Source: Streptomyces sp. V3I8 (lineage in GTDB: Bacteria; Actinomycetota; Actinomycetes; Streptomycetales; Streptomycetaceae). From it: a stretch of DNA of 64,000 nt. Positions 1-8,407 of the stretch are shown here, in pieces. How positions within the stretch are numbered: the first letter of the stretch is position 1; every line of letters begins with the position of its first letter. The position numbers and the translations under genes are program-made. Under the pieces are notes generated by a model. That model had not been told where the DNA came from, ran no database searches, and saw only the letters and a list, made by a program, of their open reading frames with translations. The DNA lies in NCBI RefSeq assembly GCF_030817535.1, contig NZ_JAUSZL010000002.1, positions 8,246,001-8,310,000 of the forward strand, read 5' to 3'.

Positions 1-1465
1 GTGCATGGACGCCGTCTCCGGACGCGCTGTCTCACGGGGCCTGGCGCCCGGCGATCCTGGCGGCGCCAACGACGACCATCTGCGCGGCCACTCGATCATC
101 GCCTCGATCGTCGCCCTGGGACGCGCCGCGAGCCCCGAGCAGAACGCGCGCTGGCGCGCCCTGGCCAAGGGATGGATCCAGCGGGCGCACTTCAGCCCTC
201 CGCACACCAACCCCATGCTCGGCATCTACAAGCTCGCCCAGCTCCAGAGCGTCGTGGACGACACCTCGGTCAAGCCCTTGCCCGAGCCGGTCGCACACCG
301 GCTCTTCCCGGCCCAGGACCGGGCGGTACACCGCCGCCGGGGGTGGGCCGCCTGCCTGTCCATGGCCTCCGACCGAATCGCGCACTACGAGTGGGGCAAC
401 GGGGAGAACCTGCGCGGCTACCACACCGGGGCCGGCTGGCTGTCCTGGTGGGGGGACGACTTCGCCAACGAGCAGTACTCGCAGACCTTCTGGGCCACCG
501 TGGACCCCAATCGACTGCCCGGCATCACCGCTTCCAGGAAGAAGCTCGCCGACGGCCAGGGCGGCCAGTGGGGCGCCGAACGCCCGGCGGTGGCATGGGT
601 CGGAGGCACGACCGACGGCACGTACGCCGCGGTGGGCCAGCATCTCAAAGGGCTGGCCTCGACGCTGGAGGCACACAAATCCTGGTTCTTCCTGGACGAG
701 GGCATCGTCTGTCTGGGCGCGGGGGTCACCGCCACGGACGGCGAGGCGGTCGACACCGTCATCGACAACCGCCGCCTCGGCCCCACCGGCACCCACGCCC
801 TGACCGTGGACCGCCATCTCAAGCCCGGCACTCCGGGCTGGACCGAGACGCTGAGCGACCCGGGCTGGGCGCACATCACCGGCCATGGAGGCTACGTCTT
901 TCCAGCGGGCGGCCGCATCACGGCGCTGCGGGAGGAGCGTACCGGCCGGTGGAGCGACATCAGGACCGGTTCGTCCACGGCCCCCCTCACCGACCGCTAC
1001 CTCACCCTGTATGTCGACCACGGCATCGACCCGGTCGACGGCGCCTACGCCTACGTCCTGCTGCCCGGAGCCAGTGCGGCCCGCACCGCGGCCCACGCCG
1101 CGGGCGCGCGAGGACTGCTCAGAACACTCGTCAACACACCCCGGGCCCAGGGCGTCCACGTCCCCTCCCTCGGCGTCACCGCTGTCAACTTCTGGGCGGC
1201 GGGGACGGTGGGCGATCTCACCGTGAGCGGCCCCTGCGCGGTGCTGATCCGGCATCGGAACGACGGCACCGCGGTCGTCTGTGTCTCCGACCCGACCCGC
1301 ACCCTCACCACGCTCACCCTGACGTGGCGGCACCGGATCACCGCAGTCGTCTCCCATCCCGCCACGGTCGAACAGGCCGAACCTGGACGGAAGCTGACCC
1401 TCACGTTCGGAGATCTCACCGCCGAGGCAGGCGCCACCCAGAAGATCACGGTGAGGACAGCATGA
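1..1465 (+). CDS. Polysaccharide lyase family 8 enzyme, C-terminal part (5' end outside window)
   Basis: Open at the left edge in the frame that starts with base 2, so this is the 3' part of a longer gene. The visible protein begins near a CMD..SGRAVSR stretch, which matches the conserved arginine segment of PL8 hyaluronate/chondroitin/xanthan lyases. It continues through NGENLRGYHTGAGW and a beta-sandwich C-terminal region. In the family the catalytic Asn, His and Tyr lie in the alpha/alpha toroid upstream of this point and so outside the window. PL8 enzymes cleave uronic-acid polysaccharides by beta-elimination and are normally secreted. The stop codon overlaps the next start (ATGA, 1462-1465), so it is translationally coupled to a second lyase-like gene. 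Substrate cannot be read from this part; hyaluronate is a guess. Confidence 0.88.
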   Translation, partial: CMDAVSGRAVSRGLAPGDPGGANDDHLRGHSIIASIVALGRAASPEQNARWRALAKGWIQRAHFSPPHTNPMLGIYKLAQLQSVVDDTSVKPLPEPVAHRLFPAQDRAVHRRRGWAACLSMASDRIAHYEWGNGENLRGYHTGAGWLSWWGDDFANEQYSQTFWATVDPNRLPGITASRKKLADGQGGQWGAERPAVAWVGGTTDGTYAAVGQHLKGLASTLEAHKSWFFLDEGIVCLGAGVTATDGEAVDTVIDNRRLGPTGTHALTVDRHLKPGTPGWTETLSDPGWAHITGHGGYVFPAGGRITALREERTGRWSDIRTGSSTAPLTDRYLTLYVDHGIDPVDGAYAYVLLPGASAARTAAHAAGARGLLRTLVNTPRAQGVHVPSLGVTAVNFWAAGTVGDLTVSGPCAVLIRHRNDGTAVVCVSDPTRTLTTLTLTWRHRITAVVSHPATVEQAEPGRKLTLTFGDLTAEAGATQKITVRTA

Positions 1466-2184
1466 GGGCGACGGTACGACGTTCCACCGCCGTGGCGGCG
1501 GCGCTGGCCTGCCTCTTGGTCCCCGCCACCTCGGCGCGCGCGGAAACCGTCTGGGACGGTGACGCGGCAGGGGGCACCGGCGTTTTCGGCAGCGTGGAGT
1601 GCGCCGAGCCCGGCAGCCTGGTCACCGCCGCCAACCAGGACGGTCACGGGACCATCTTCCGGTTCACCAAGCCCGGCGGTCTCATCCGCTGCGAATCCCG
1701 GGGCCTCTCGGTGGGCGGCGCCCGGTACGCCTTCGCGCTCGGCTCCACCTACTGGCTGGGCTGGGAGTCCCAGCTGTCCACCGTCAGCGGGGACTTCGTG
1801 GTGTGGCAGTGGAAGTCGTATCCCAACGCGGCACAGAACTACCCCCTGATCATGACCGTCAAGGACGGTTCAGTGCGCCTCTTCCACGTCAGTACGGACG
1901 CCACGTGGCACCTGATCTGGTCGGCGCCCGTCTCAGCCGGGGCATGGAACCGGTTCGCTCTCGGTATCCACACCTCCGCCTCGGCCGAGTCGGGCTGGGT
2001 AGAGCTGTCCTTCAACGGGACCCGGCAGACCTTCACCAGCGGAGGCTCCCGCTACGCGGCACGCACCTGGGACAGCGCCAACGAACCCAAGTGGGGCGTC
2101 TACGACCGGGACACCCCGCAGAGCGACGTCGTGAACCGACTGGACCGGCTGCGCGTCGGCACCACCTACGCGGACGTCGGCTGA
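1462..2184 (+). CDS. Secreted heparin-lyase-like polysaccharide lyase
   Basis: About 240 aa. The start ATG overlaps the upstream PL8 stop. Residues 1-27 form a Sec signal peptide (MRATVRRSTAVAAALACLL..., cleavage after ARA). The mature domain is rich in aromatic beta-strands (LGWESQLS, VVWQWKSYP, WNRFALGI, GWVELSFNG, KWGVYDRD) and ends with a LDRLRVGTTYADV segment. This pattern is typical of the concanavalin-like jelly-roll of the heparin lyase I / PF14099 polysaccharide lyase family in actinobacteria. Family members cleave acidic glycans outside the cell. Position between a PL8 lyase and a GH35 enzyme supports a job in the same glycan pathway. Exact PL family and substrate are inferred, not shown. 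Confidence 0.75.
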   Translation: MRATVRRSTAVAAALACLLVPATSARAETVWDGDAAGGTGVFGSVECAEPGSLVTAANQDGHGTIFRFTKPGGLIRCESRGLSVGGARYAFALGSTYWLGWESQLSTVSGDFVVWQWKSYPNAAQNYPLIMTVKDGSVRLFHVSTDATWHLIWSAPVSAGAWNRFALGIHTSASAESGWVELSFNGTRQTFTSGGSRYAARTWDSANEPKWGVYDRDTPQSDVVNRLDRLRVGTTYADVG

Positions 2185-2222
2185 CCTGCCGTGCACAACG
2201 AGAGAGACAGAGGTGACCGTCG

Positions 2223-3965
2223 ATGACCGAACGACCGGCGGACGGCGTTTTCACCGTGACCGACAGCGGATTCTCCCTGGACGGTCGGCCGGTACGGCTG
2301 TTGTCGGGCGCCCTGCACTACTTCCGGGTGCACGAGGACCAGTGGGCGCACCGGCTGGAAATGTTGCGAGCGATGGGGCTCAACTGCGTCGAAACGTATG
2401 TGCCGTGGAACCTGCACGAGCCGTTTCCCGGACAGTACCGGGACGTGGACGCGCTGGGCAGGTTTCTGGACGCAGTACACGCGGCGGGCCTGTGGGCCGT
2501 CGTCCGGCCCGGTCCCTACATCTGCGCCGAATGGGAGAACGGCGGGCTGCCACAGTGGCTCACCGGCACCGTGGCAGGGCAGGTCCGCACCAGGAACCGG
2601 GCGTACATGGAGCCGGTGCGCCGCTGGTTCGGCCGCCTGCTGCCCCAGGTCGTGGAGCGCCAGGTCCACCACGGCGGGCCGGTGGTCATGGTGCAGGTCG
2701 AGAACGAGTACGGCAGTTACGGCTCCGACCAGGAGTACCTGCGAGAGCTGGCCACGGTCCTGCGGGACGGCGGGGTGACGGTGCCACTGTTCACCTCCGA
2801 CGGGTCCGAGGACCACATGCTCACCGGCGGTTCGCTGCCCGGTGTCCTGGCCACCGTGAACTTCGGCTCGGACGCAGCCGGGGCTTTCCGCACGCTGCGC
2901 CGGCACCGGCCCACCGGGCCGCTGATGTGCATGGAGTTCTGGTGCGGCTGGTTCGCCCACTGGGGCGCCGGTGAGCCCGAGCCGCGCGAAGCCCGGGACG
3001 CGGCGGCGGTACTGCGCGAGATCCTGGAGTGCGGGGCGTCGGTGAACATCTACATGGCACACGGCGGGACGAGCTTCGGCGGCTGGGCGGGCGCCAACCG
3101 CGCGGGCGACCTGCACGACGGCGCCTTGCAGCCGACGGTGACCTCCTACGACTACGGTGCCCCCGTCGATGAACGGGGCAGGCCCACGGAGCTGTTCCGG
3201 CGCTTCCGGGAGGTGCTGGCCGACTTCGCTGACACCCCTTTGCCTCCGGTGCCGGCCGCCTGGCCGATCCTCACGGCACCGGCCACAGCCGCGCTCGATG
3301 CGTGGACGCCGCTGGACGAGGTGATGGACACGCTCGGCGGAACGGAGGGTGTCTTTGGCATGGCGCCGACTTTCGAGGAGCTCGATGTCGACCGGGGCCT
3401 GGTGCGCTACCGGGTCCGCGTTCCCGGGCCGCGGCCGCCACTGCCGCTGTCCCTGCCCGGCGTGCGGGACCTGGTCCGGCTCTCCGTCGACGGCGTCGAC
3501 ACCCCGGTCGGCACGGCGGTCGCCGGCCCTGCCGAGTTGGAGCTATGGGTGGAGTCCCTGGGGCGCGTCAACTACGGGCCCCGCCTGGGCGAGCCCAAGG
3601 GACTGACTGGCGGGATCCTGCACGAGCGGCAGTACGCGCACGGTGTGAGCGCACGCGGCCTGCGGCTGGACGCGTTCGACGACGGGAAGGCGGTCGCCGG
3701 GCTGCCGTCCCGCCTGCCGGAGGGGGGTGAGCCGGGCCTCTACCGGGGCAGCGTCGACGTATCGGGCCCCGGGGACGCGATGCTGGAACTCCCAGACTGG
3801 GGGAGGGGCTTCGTCTGGATCAACGGCTTCTGCCTCGGGCGGTACTGGTCTGCGGGCCCTCAGTCTGCCCTGTACGTTCCCGGCCCCGTACTGCGTCCCG
3901 GGGATAACGAGGTGTGGGTGCTGGAGACGGAGCGAACCGGTGGCACCCGGGTGCGGCTGGAATGA
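2223..3965 (+). CDS. GH35 beta-galactosidase
   Basis: 580 aa, no signal peptide, so probably cytoplasmic. Strong GH35 signatures: LSGALHYFRV near residue 28, VETYVPWNLHEP at 56-66, GPYICAEWENGGLP at 97-109. The acid/base Glu is in VQVENEYGSYG (E162) and the nucleophile in MEFWCGWFAHWG (E238). C-terminal jelly-roll domains follow, ending with a conserved GFVWINGFCLGRYW motif. The length is that of single-domain bacterial members. The start is preceded by a GAGGTGA ribosome site, and it lies 38 bp after the lyase gene, so the three genes form one operon. It likely trims terminal beta-galactose from oligosaccharides released by the upstream lyases. Confidence 0.93.
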   Translation: MTERPADGVFTVTDSGFSLDGRPVRLLSGALHYFRVHEDQWAHRLEMLRAMGLNCVETYVPWNLHEPFPGQYRDVDALGRFLDAVHAAGLWAVVRPGPYICAEWENGGLPQWLTGTVAGQVRTRNRAYMEPVRRWFGRLLPQVVERQVHHGGPVVMVQVENEYGSYGSDQEYLRELATVLRDGGVTVPLFTSDGSEDHMLTGGSLPGVLATVNFGSDAAGAFRTLRRHRPTGPLMCMEFWCGWFAHWGAGEPEPREARDAAAVLREILECGASVNIYMAHGGTSFGGWAGANRAGDLHDGALQPTVTSYDYGAPVDERGRPTELFRRFREVLADFADTPLPPVPAAWPILTAPATAALDAWTPLDEVMDTLGGTEGVFGMAPTFEELDVDRGLVRYRVRVPGPRPPLPLSLPGVRDLVRLSVDGVDTPVGTAVAGPAELELWVESLGRVNYGPRLGEPKGLTGGILHERQYAHGVSARGLRLDAFDDGKAVAGLPSRLPEGGEPGLYRGSVDVSGPGDAMLELPDWGRGFVWINGFCLGRYWSAGPQSALYVPGPVLRPGDNEVWVLETERTGGTRVRLE

Positions 3966-3997
3966 GCCCGTTCCCTTCCTCGGCGGCCACCACGAAG

Positions 3998-4250
3998 CTG
4001 ACAGGATCCAATCGCTACCCGCCGCATTCGCACCGCGGCCAGAGCCTGCTCCAGCCACGCGGCATCGATCCGGCCCTGGCCGAGCTCGCTGCAGAGCCCA
4101 TGGTGGCCGCGGCGGTTTTCCATCGCGAGCGCCGGGTAGCTACCAGCCGTCATCCCGGGTTGGCGGATGGCACCGCCCCGGGGCCTAGGCGTACGAGAGT
4201 GGAGTTCCTGCGAATCCTCTGCGTCCCGGCGAGAGGTATCCCCATGATGT
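3998..4250 (-). mobile_element. Decayed transposase fragment (possible)
   Basis: Reading the minus strand, an uninterrupted stretch contains ENRRGHHGLC.ELGQGRIDAAWLEQALAAV. This resembles the N-terminal block RRGHGALYD.LN.GRID...L..AL found in a family of large actinobacterial DDE transposases. The preceding residues look like a frame-shifted version of the usual RFRREFY start. No intact ORF remains. It sits between the GH35 gene and two clearer IS remnants, which supports a mobile origin. The family assignment is from memory of the motif and is tentative. Confidence 0.4.
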
Positions 4251-4390
4251 AGCTCTGTCCGCGAGAACGGCTTCTGGTCCAACTTCTGTGGTCCGACTAC
4301 TCCTTGCGACCGTTGGCCTTGGTAGTGGGTCTCACGAGATCGTCCGGAAGCTGCCGACGCCAACCGCGTTCGGCCTGATGGTTCTGAGCT

Positions 4391-4690
4391 GTGCGCGAGG
4401 TGCTGATCCGGCTGGAAGAGCTGCTCTTCCAGCCGGATCCGGGAGTCAGGGTGGAGTCGGTGGAGGATGAGGGCGAGGTGATCCGAGTCGGTGTCAGATG
4501 TGGTAGGGCCGGGACTCGGTGCCCAGGCTGCGGAAGCTGGTCGGAGCGGGTGCACGGCACTTACCTGCGGTTTCCCGCTGACCTTCCCGTGGCGGGAAGG
4601 CGGGTGGTGCTGCGGCTTCGTATCCGGCGCTTCATATGCGAAGACATGTCCTGCGGACGGCGGACGTTCGTCGAGCAGGTTGAGGGCCTT
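4391..4690 (+). mobile_element. ISL3-family transposase, N-terminal remnant
   Basis: The GTG-initiated frame encodes a zinc-ribbon style N-terminus typical of ISL3 transposases: RCPGCGSWSERVHGTYLRF, then DLPVAGRRVVLRLRIRRFIC, then C.RRTFVEQVEGL. After the VEGL motif (about 4690) the similarity stops abruptly. The DNA becomes the end of another IS-like remnant on the opposite strand. The DDE catalytic core is therefore missing and the element cannot transpose itself. The junction looks like insertion of a second element into this one. Confidence 0.8.
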
Positions 4691-4691
4691 A

Positions 4692-5001
4692 ATACTGCAA
4701 CGGTGCTTGTTCTGAGTGCTGGGCAGTTTTCAGGGGCTGTGTCCGCGTCGTTTGTAGTGACTCAGGCGGGCCTGATACTGGCGTCGTCGGCGCCGTGTTG
4801 ACCAGTGCAGGATGTGCTCGACCGGTGCCGGCCGGCGCTCGGTGAGGCGGGTGATCGGGCGTCGGGTTTCGGCGAGGCTGAGGTGGATGAGCGGGGAGGA
4901 TCCGTTTCTGCTTTGTCCGCATCCAACTGTCGGGCTCTCAGGACGGTCAGGCAGGCGTGGGCGGCCATGGCCAGGGTCATGTGGCGGTGCCAGTCGGCCG
5001 G
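4692..5001 (-). mobile_element. IS701-like transposase, C-terminal remnant with frameshift
   Basis: On the minus strand, frame one gives DWHRHMTLAMAAHACLTVLRA. A second frame continues with PLIHLSLAETRRPITRL and VEHILHWSTRRRRRQYQARLSHYK, ending in a stop at 4730-4732. This is the usual C-terminal end of IS701/IS4-type transposases in Streptomyces. The shift between the two halves shows decay. The left end abuts the ISL3 remnant. The right end is fused in frame to a truncated glycosyltransferase near 5002, so the insertion or a later deletion removed the rest of that gene. Confidence 0.72.
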
Positions 5002-5295
5002 ATCGTCGTCGTAGGCGGCTCGCAGTTGGGGGAGCGCTTGGACGGCGTCGTCCAGGAAGAGGCTCGCCGCGGCGACGGGATCGGCAGGCCAGTCGTTGTC
5101 CGCGACGGGCAACGTGGAGGTGCAGGGCACCAGCTCCGCACCGGCGGACTCGATCTGGTCAGCCACGAACGGGTCGTTGGCGTAGGTGACCCGGTGCCCG
5201 TGGGTCACCAGCTCACGGATGAGCGCGAGACTGGGCAGGACATGGCTGACGATGGGGATGCCGACCATCGCGACATGGACGCGGCGACGGGGCAT
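5002..5295 (-). pseudogene. Truncated macrolide-type glycosyltransferase (MGT family)
   Basis: The first about 98 residues match the N-terminal domain of the OleD/Mgt family: HVAMVGIPIVSHVLPSL, a RELV.HGHRVTYA strand, and a DDAVQALPQL helix. These UDP-sugar glycosyltransferases inactivate macrolides by glycosylation and are normally about 400 aa. At about residue 98 the frame runs into an IS701-like transposase tail (DWHRHMTLAM). The C-terminal donor-binding domain is absent, so the gene is almost certainly dead. It lies 57 bp after the Vat-like acetyltransferase on the same strand, suggesting an original two-gene antibiotic-resistance operon. Confidence 0.8.
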
Positions 5296-5352
5296 GGGTG
5301 ATCACTCGTTTCTGGCGCGGGACGGTGCGGGCGGTGGAGCGAGGATGCGGTG

Positions 5353-6006
5353 TCAGGGCTGATCGATCTGCGCGGCGGCCCCCTCCAGGTCGGCGACGGT
5401 CCCCGACATGATCGTCCGTACGTGCCGGGTGATGTGCTGCACGGGCCAGTCCCACCACGCCACGGCGAGGAGCCGGGCGATGTCCGCGGCGTCGTAGCGG
5501 GTGCGGATGAGCCGGGCCGGGTTGCCGCCGACGATGCCGTAGTCGGGGACGTCGCCGGTGACCACGGCTCCGGCGGCGATGATCGCGCCGTGGCCGATGC
5601 GTACACCGGGCATGACCGTGGTGCCGTGGCCGAACCACACATCGTTGCCGACGACCGTGTCGCCCCGGCCGGGCAGGTCGGTGATCAGGTCGAAGTGCTC
5701 CGCCCAGGAACCCCCCATGGTGGGGAACGGGAAGGTGGAAGGACCGTCCATGCGGTGGTTGGCGCCGTTCATGATGAACCGGGTGCCCGTTGCCAGCGCG
5801 CAGTACTTGCCGATGACAAGCCGCTCGGGACCGTAGTGGTACAGGACGTTGCGCGTCTCGAACGCGGTCGGATCGTCAGGATCGTCGTAGTAGGTGAAGT
5901 CACCGATCTCGATCAGCGGCGACTTCACCAACGGCTTGAGCAGAACCACGCGCGGGTGCTCGGGCATCGGGTGGAGCACAGTGGGGTCAGCAGGAACGGG
6001 CGGCAT
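5353..6006 (-). CDS. Vat/CatB-like hexapeptide O-acetyltransferase
   Basis: 217 aa, the usual length for Vat(D)/xenobiotic acetyltransferases. It has left-handed beta-helix hexapeptides (VIGKYCALATGTRFIM, VGNDVWFGHGTTVMPGVRIGHGAIIAAGAVV). The catalytic His lies in MNGANHRMDG (H84, corresponding to the Vat catalytic histidine), with the family-typical PTMGGSWAEHFDLI loop. The family uses acetyl-CoA to acetylate streptogramin A or chloramphenicol in the cytoplasm, giving resistance. It is divergent from a TetR gene, with a perfect 14-bp inverted repeat in between, so induction by a drug-like ligand is likely. The true substrate is not determined by sequence alone. Confidence 0.85.
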   Translation of the reverse strand: MPPVPADPTVLHPMPEHPRVVLLKPLVKSPLIEIGDFTYYDDPDDPTAFETRNVLYHYGPERLVIGKYCALATGTRFIMNGANHRMDGPSTFPFPTMGGSWAEHFDLITDLPGRGDTVVGNDVWFGHGTTVMPGVRIGHGAIIAAGAVVTGDVPDYGIVGGNPARLIRTRYDAADIARLLAVAWWDWPVQHITRHVRTIMSGTVADLEGAAAQIDQP

Positions 6007-6038
6007 CGCGGAGACGGTTCCTCTCCAGTGAAATTAGA

Positions 6039-6052
6039 GCGACAAGTGTCGC
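6039..6052. promoter_or_regulatory. Candidate TetR operator between vat-like gene and tetR
   Basis: Perfect inverted repeat GCGACA-AG-TGTCGC (6-bp arms, 2-bp spacer) in the 99-bp divergent intergenic region. A possible TTAAGAT -10 element follows on the plus strand at 6054-6060. Location and symmetry fit autorepression and control of the acetyltransferase by the adjacent TetR protein. The function is inferred. Confidence 0.6.
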
Positions 6053-6105
6053 GTTAAGATGCTGGCACAGCCCTGCCGCCTTGATCAACCGGATACTGAT
6101 TGCCG

Positions 6106-6732
6106 ATGAGAGACTCACTGGACACGACGTCGGAGCGCCGTCCGGGCGGTCGCACCGCCCGGATCCGCGCCCAGGTTCTCGATGCGGTGCGCACCGAACT
6201 CGCTGAAGGCGGTCATGAAGGACTCACGATGGAGGGTGTCGCGGCGCGGGCCGGGGTGCACCGCGCCACGGTCTACCGGCGTTGGCGCGATGTCGGCGGC
6301 CTACTCGTCGACGTCATCGACGCCGCCGGCGAGATCAACTGGCAGCCGCCGAACACCGGCTCCCTGCACGGCGATCTGGCAGCCCTCAACCAGGAGATCC
6401 AGGAGTCTCTGGTCGTACAGCCGTCGTTCGCTATCGCCCTGATGGCCGCCTCGTTCCACTCCGACCAGGCCGCGCGGGCCCAGACGCAGCTGTGGACGGA
6501 CCGGTACGCCCAGTGCGAGATCCTCGTCGAGCGCGCCATCGAGCGCGGCGAACTCCCCGCACAGCACACGGATGCGCGGAGCCTGCTGATCGCTGCTACG
6601 GCGCCGCTCTACCACCAACTGGTGCTCCTGCGCGCCGATCCCGACCCGCAACTCCCGGAACGGGCCGCGGAGGCGGCAGTCCTGGCTGCTGCCGCGGGCG
6701 CCTTCTCCGCCCGCCAGGAAGAGAGCGTGTGA
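6106..6732 (+). CDS. TetR-family regulator
   Basis: About 208 aa. The N-terminal helix-turn-helix is clear: RIRAQVLDAVRTEL, TMEGVAARAGVHRATVYRRW around residues 22-65. It is followed by an all-helical ligand domain with a TetR_C-type ending. ATG at 6106 is preferred over an in-frame TTG at 6100. Divergent from the Vat-like acetyltransferase, with an inverted repeat between them, so it probably represses that operon and itself. The ligand is unknown. Confidence 0.88.
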   Translation: MRDSLDTTSERRPGGRTARIRAQVLDAVRTELAEGGHEGLTMEGVAARAGVHRATVYRRWRDVGGLLVDVIDAAGEINWQPPNTGSLHGDLAALNQEIQESLVVQPSFAIALMAASFHSDQAARAQTQLWTDRYAQCEILVERAIERGELPAQHTDARSLLIAATAPLYHQLVLLRADPDPQLPERAAEAAVLAAAAGAFSARQEESV

Positions 6733-6739
6733 TCGAGGA

Positions 6740-6931
6740 GACAGGAACGAACGCAAGCGCAATCAAGAGGGCGACAAGACCTGGATCACGGTCTCCCGTG
6801 CGGTGCGCGGCGGTGTGCGTCGAGGTGGCGGGATCCACTGCGGGGCCGGGGACCGCGGTGGCGGGCAGAGCGGTCGGGGCGGTCAGCAGGAGGGCCGGCA
6901 GAACTGGCCCGATCCAGCGGCGTCGGGACAT
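6740..6931 (-). pseudogene. 5' stub of a secreted protein
   Basis: An ATG at 6931 is preceded by a good GGAG site (5-nt spacing). It encodes a convincing signal peptide (MSRRRWIGPVLPALLLTAPTAL..., cleavage after ATA). After about 40 residues the sequence turns into unrecognisable arginine-rich readthrough over the end of the tetR gene. This looks like the surviving 5' end of an exported enzyme gene whose body was deleted. The regions on both sides also show gene decay. No family can be assigned. Confidence 0.35.
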
Positions 6932-7094
6932 GTCGGCTCCAGGGACGAGGCCGCTTGCGCTGTGGTGGTGCCGGTACGGCGCGGCGGATGCGCGACCGGG
7001 CCACGGCCGGCGCGACCGGTCCGTGGATCCGGGCGAGCGCCGTCCCGCCGGACGGTGTGCCGTGTCCGGCGGGACACCCCGCCGACCTGCCGGG

Positions 7095-7766
7095 TCAGCG
7101 GAAGTTCACGTCACTGCACAGGAAGTAGGTCTGGTCCATGTGCGACGCCTGCCAGATCGTGTAGACGACATGGCGGCCGCTGTAGCCGGACGTGCTCACG
7201 GGGATCGAGTAGTTCTGGCTGGGTCCGTACCGGCCGGTGCGTGCCACCAGCTGGAGGTCGTTCCAGGTCAGGGGCTGGGTGGTGGGGTCATGGCCCTGCC
7301 GGGTGACGTAGACCAGGAAGTAGTCGGCGCCATGGCTGGCCTGGTCGTACAGGTCGACGGTGAAGTCGGCGTCGATGTCCGTGGTCTTCCACGGGCCCAC
7401 GGCGTCCAGCGCGTTGTAGCGGCCGCCCTCGGTCCGGCCGCCGCTGCACAGCTGACCGTTCGGGACCACGGCCTGGAAGTTGCCGCCGGAGCCGTTGCGG
7501 TACAGGCCGTTCCAGTTCCACATGCCGTTGGGGTCGGCCTGCCAGGCCTGCCAGCACATGGGGTCCTGCTGGGCCATGGCCGGGTTCTGGAAGTCACTGC
7601 CCCAGCGCAGCCAGCAGCCGTAGTTGCGGGAGGCCGGGTCGATGACCGAGCCGTGGGCGACAGCCGTTCCGCTCCAGGGAATGACACCGAGCAGCGCGGC
7701 GACGAAGGCGGTCAGGACGAGCGTCAGTCGGCTCCGCATGCGTGGGACATGCGCATGACAATTCAT
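7095..7766 (-). CDS. AA10 lytic polysaccharide monooxygenase
   Basis: About 223 aa. The signal peptide ends at TAVA/HGSV, giving the N-terminal histidine (H38) required for the copper histidine brace. The second brace histidine is in ASHGADYF (H145). Other AA10 features are DPASRNYGCW, NGLYRNGSGGN, and the C-terminal YTIWQASHMDQTYFLCSDVNF strand. The NWNGLYR and cysteine pattern resembles cellulose-active Streptomyces LPMOs. Secreted, single domain with no binding module. The start at 7766 has AGGAG 9 nt upstream. A CebR-type operator lies 58 bp upstream, which fits control by cello-oligosaccharides. Confidence 0.92.
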   Translation of the reverse strand: MNCHAHVPRMRSRLTLVLTAFVAALLGVIPWSGTAVAHGSVIDPASRNYGCWLRWGSDFQNPAMAQQDPMCWQAWQADPNGMWNWNGLYRNGSGGNFQAVVPNGQLCSGGRTEGGRYNALDAVGPWKTTDIDADFTVDLYDQASHGADYFLVYVTRQGHDPTTQPLTWNDLQLVARTGRYGPSQNYSIPVSTSGYSGRHVVYTIWQASHMDQTYFLCSDVNFR

Positions 7767-8286
7767 GAGTCTTTTCTCCTTGGTGGGGGAATGTTTGCTT
7801 CCTGGTGCGGGTCTCGAAGGAAGTGGGAGCGCTCCCGCGCCTCCAGGCTGCGCGCCCTCATGCGGAACGGCAAAGTTTGTTTGCGCCACTTCGATGCCCA
7901 CGCGGCGCGATGGTGAGGCTCCGGGGAGGCTTGTCTGCGACGTCCCGGAGCGAACGGAGGATCGACTCCCGGAGGGGAACGGCCATGGCACGTTCCTCGG
8001 TGAAGGCGGTCGTGAGCGGACCGGGGGATCGGTTCGCCCCAGGCGCTGGGCTCGTGGGTCCGCCAGGAGCGGATAGCGGATCGACAGCGGTACTCGGCCA
8101 GGGGCGAGTGCCGTAGGAACCGGTGGGACGGCGCTGTCGCGTCCTTCTGCGGTGCGGACTTCGACGTCGAGGAGCAGGCGTACACGTCCTCGCCTTCGTC
8201 CGGCGTGATCGCCTCGGGCCGGCGCGACGCGTCGGCGGGCAGACCTGGCACCGCGAAGGACCCGTCATCCAGGACCGTCACACGGT
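7767..8286. other. Upstream region of the LPMO gene; possible sORF
   Basis: Apart from the CebR box, this stretch has no recognised gene. On the minus strand a 42-codon frame (start 7986, stop 7858) has a GAGGA site 7 nt before its ATG and encodes MAVPLRESILRSLRDVADK.... A longer coding-like frame starts at a GTG at 8281 (VTVLDDGSFAVPGLPADAS...). Neither resembles a known family, and the second loses coding character after about 45 codons. Either could be a relic. Confidence 0.25.
7824..7837. promoter_or_regulatory. CebR-type operator (CebR box)
   Basis: TGGGAGCGCTCCCG matches 13 of 14 bases of the Streptomyces CebR consensus TGGGAGCGCTCCCA and contains a perfect 12-bp palindrome (7825-7836). 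It lies 58 bp upstream of the AA10 start codon. CebR represses cellulose-utilisation genes and is released by cellobiose/cellotriose, so the LPMO is probably in that regulon. Confidence 0.8.
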
Positions 8287-8315
8287 CCGCCCGGAGCCCG
8301 CCGGGCTCCGGGCGG
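8287..8315. terminator. Strong hairpin, rho-independent-like terminator
   Basis: Perfect 13-bp GC stem with a 3-nt loop (arms 8287-8299 and 8303-8315, core GCCCGGAGCCC). It lies about 90 bp beyond the stop of the minus-strand small secreted protein gene. No U-tract, as is common in Streptomyces. Confidence 0.6.
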
Positions 8316-8407
8316 CGGGTGGCGCGGGGCGGTCGCTCCCGGCAGGCAGCAGGAGCCAGGCGGGCCAGACATCGCCGCGTGGCCCTTTGCCGCCTGCCGG
8401 GGAGGGG

